Shown: positions 63,514-64,000 of the stretch, piece after piece
Position numbering within the stretch: position 1 is the first letter of the stretch
Layout: the number at the start of each line of letters is the position of its first letter
Assembly (NCBI RefSeq): GCF_022605165.1
Contig: NC_063068.1
Coordinates: 1,054,001 to 1,118,000 of the forward strand
Direction: 5' to 3'
DNA: 64,000 nt
Source: Purpureocillium takamizusanense
Lineage: Eukaryota > Ascomycota > Sordariomycetes > Hypocreales > Ophiocordycipitaceae
Notes under the pieces: model-generated
The model's database searches: none
What the model was told of the DNA's origin: nothing
What the model saw: only the letters and a program-made list of their open reading frames with translations
Translations under genes and position numbers: made by a program

Positions 63514-64000
63514 CTACAGCTCGTCCTTGAGCGGGTCCAGACCCTGGGCCGTTCCAATCTTGCTCTCAAACCAGAACCTCAGGCGCTCGACGTTGCCGCG
63601 GCTCTGCATCCAGGTGAAGAAGCCGGGCGCGTTGGTGCTCGGCAGCGTCATCATGTCAGGCACGCCCTCCCGCTGCGGGATGTCGCTGCGCACGCTCCAG
63701 CCCAGGGCCTTTTGGTAGTCGTCGCTCAGGACCCAGTTGTGCAGCAGCTTGGCGCCCTCCGGGTGCGGCGCCTTGGCCAGGATGGCGGCTGCCTGCGCCC
63801 AGCTGACGAACTGCCCGTCGGCCGGGAGCGTCTGGTTGGCGTTGTCGATGGGGTCGAAGCCGACCACGGTCGTGAAGGTCGCGGCCTCGGCCTCGGTGTC
63901 GTTGAGGAGGATTGTCGCCGGCGTCTGCGTCCCGCGTACCCACCGCGGCGACTGGGCCAGGAGCTTGTCGAACCAGGCCTTGCCGTGGCGCTGCATGCTG
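63514..64000 (-). CDS. Bacterial-type solute-binding protein (partial, 5' end off the window)
   Basis: The C-terminal about 162 residues of a protein whose frame continues past the right edge; the Met at 63996 is internal (Ser precedes it in frame). The sequence RHGKAWFDKLLAQSPRWVRG, the stretch ATILLNDTEAEAATFTTVVG, WAQAAAILAKAPHPEGAKLL and NWVLSDDYQKALGWSVRSDI resemble type II periplasmic binding proteins, the kind that carry iron or polyamines to bacterial ABC transporters. Fungi have a set of such secreted proteins without the partner transporter. The signal peptide and ligand-binding residues lie off the window. The role could be iron or other ligand binding outside the cell, but this is inference. 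Confidence 0.72.
   Translation of the reverse strand, partial: SMQRHGKAWFDKLLAQSPRWVRGTQTPATILLNDTEAEAATFTTVVGFDPIDNANQTLPADGQFVSWAQAAAILAKAPHPEGAKLLHNWVLSDDYQKALGWSVRSDIPQREGVPDMMTLPSTNAPGFFTWMQSRGNVERLRFWFESKIGTAQGLDPLKDEL

Overview
The window is chromosomal DNA of a filamentous ascomycete, most likely a Sordariomycete of the order Hypocreales. The evidence is a GC-rich sequence with short spliceosomal introns (about 47-140 bp, GT..AG with CTAAC/CTGAC-type branch sites), widely spaced monocistronic genes on both strands, and typical fungal families: HET domain, Clr5 domain, CAP10 glycosyltransferase, NCS1 and Dal5-like transporters, metacaspase. The genus cannot be fixed from sequence alone. 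I resolved about 23 protein-coding genes by joining reading frames across introns. For every multi-exon model the exon sum was checked to be divisible by three. One of them (Isd11/LYRM4, 11.7-12.4 kb) has no long open frame and is seen only after splicing.

Layout. 0.3-12.4 kb is a housekeeping block: a 5'-nucleotidase-like metallophosphoesterase, EMC1, an unknown membrane protein, an unknown acidic disordered protein and Isd11. 12.8-22.7 kb looks like a nitrogen/amine catabolic neighbourhood: an amidase, a secreted L-amino-acid-oxidase-like flavoprotein, an intracellular FAD oxidase of the sarcosine/pipecolate/saccharopine oxidase class and a Dal5-like anion permease. The last two are divergent across a promoter carrying a near-perfect 16-bp direct repeat. 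22.7-32.1 kb is accessory DNA: a decayed sugar-transporter fragment, an 1137-residue Clr5-domain protein, AT-rich relic DNA, a HET-domain gene and an unexplained gene-like relic. 32.1-35.8 kb holds an NCS1 nucleobase permease and the ribosome-assembly WD40 protein Ipi3. After 3 kb without a gene comes an unknown 726-residue protein.

42.9-49.6 kb contains an APH-family kinase-like protein, a UPF0261/Tm-1-type protein, a TIM-barrel 'PEP hydrolase' protein and a methyltransferase. The UPF0261 and TIM-barrel genes are divergent and correspond to the two halves of the plant Tm-1 protein. 49.7-59.9 kb has a WW-domain protein, a metacaspase, an asparaginase-II-type enzyme and a multi-span CAP10 (GT90) glycosyltransferase. 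61.4-63.1 kb is a nine-exon zinc alcohol/formaldehyde-dehydrogenase-like gene with a 15-nt micro-exon. The right edge cuts a gene for a bacterial-type solute-binding protein.

For Part 2 the strongest signals are the split Tm-1 pair, the Clr5 fusion protein beside a HET gene, the amine-oxidase neighbourhood with its promoter repeat, and a recurrent intergenic near-palindrome GTACTT(C/T)GTAC. Smaller ones are GC-AG introns and a zinc-ligand substitution in the dehydrogenase. Function statements rest on motif recognition by eye; no database search was possible.
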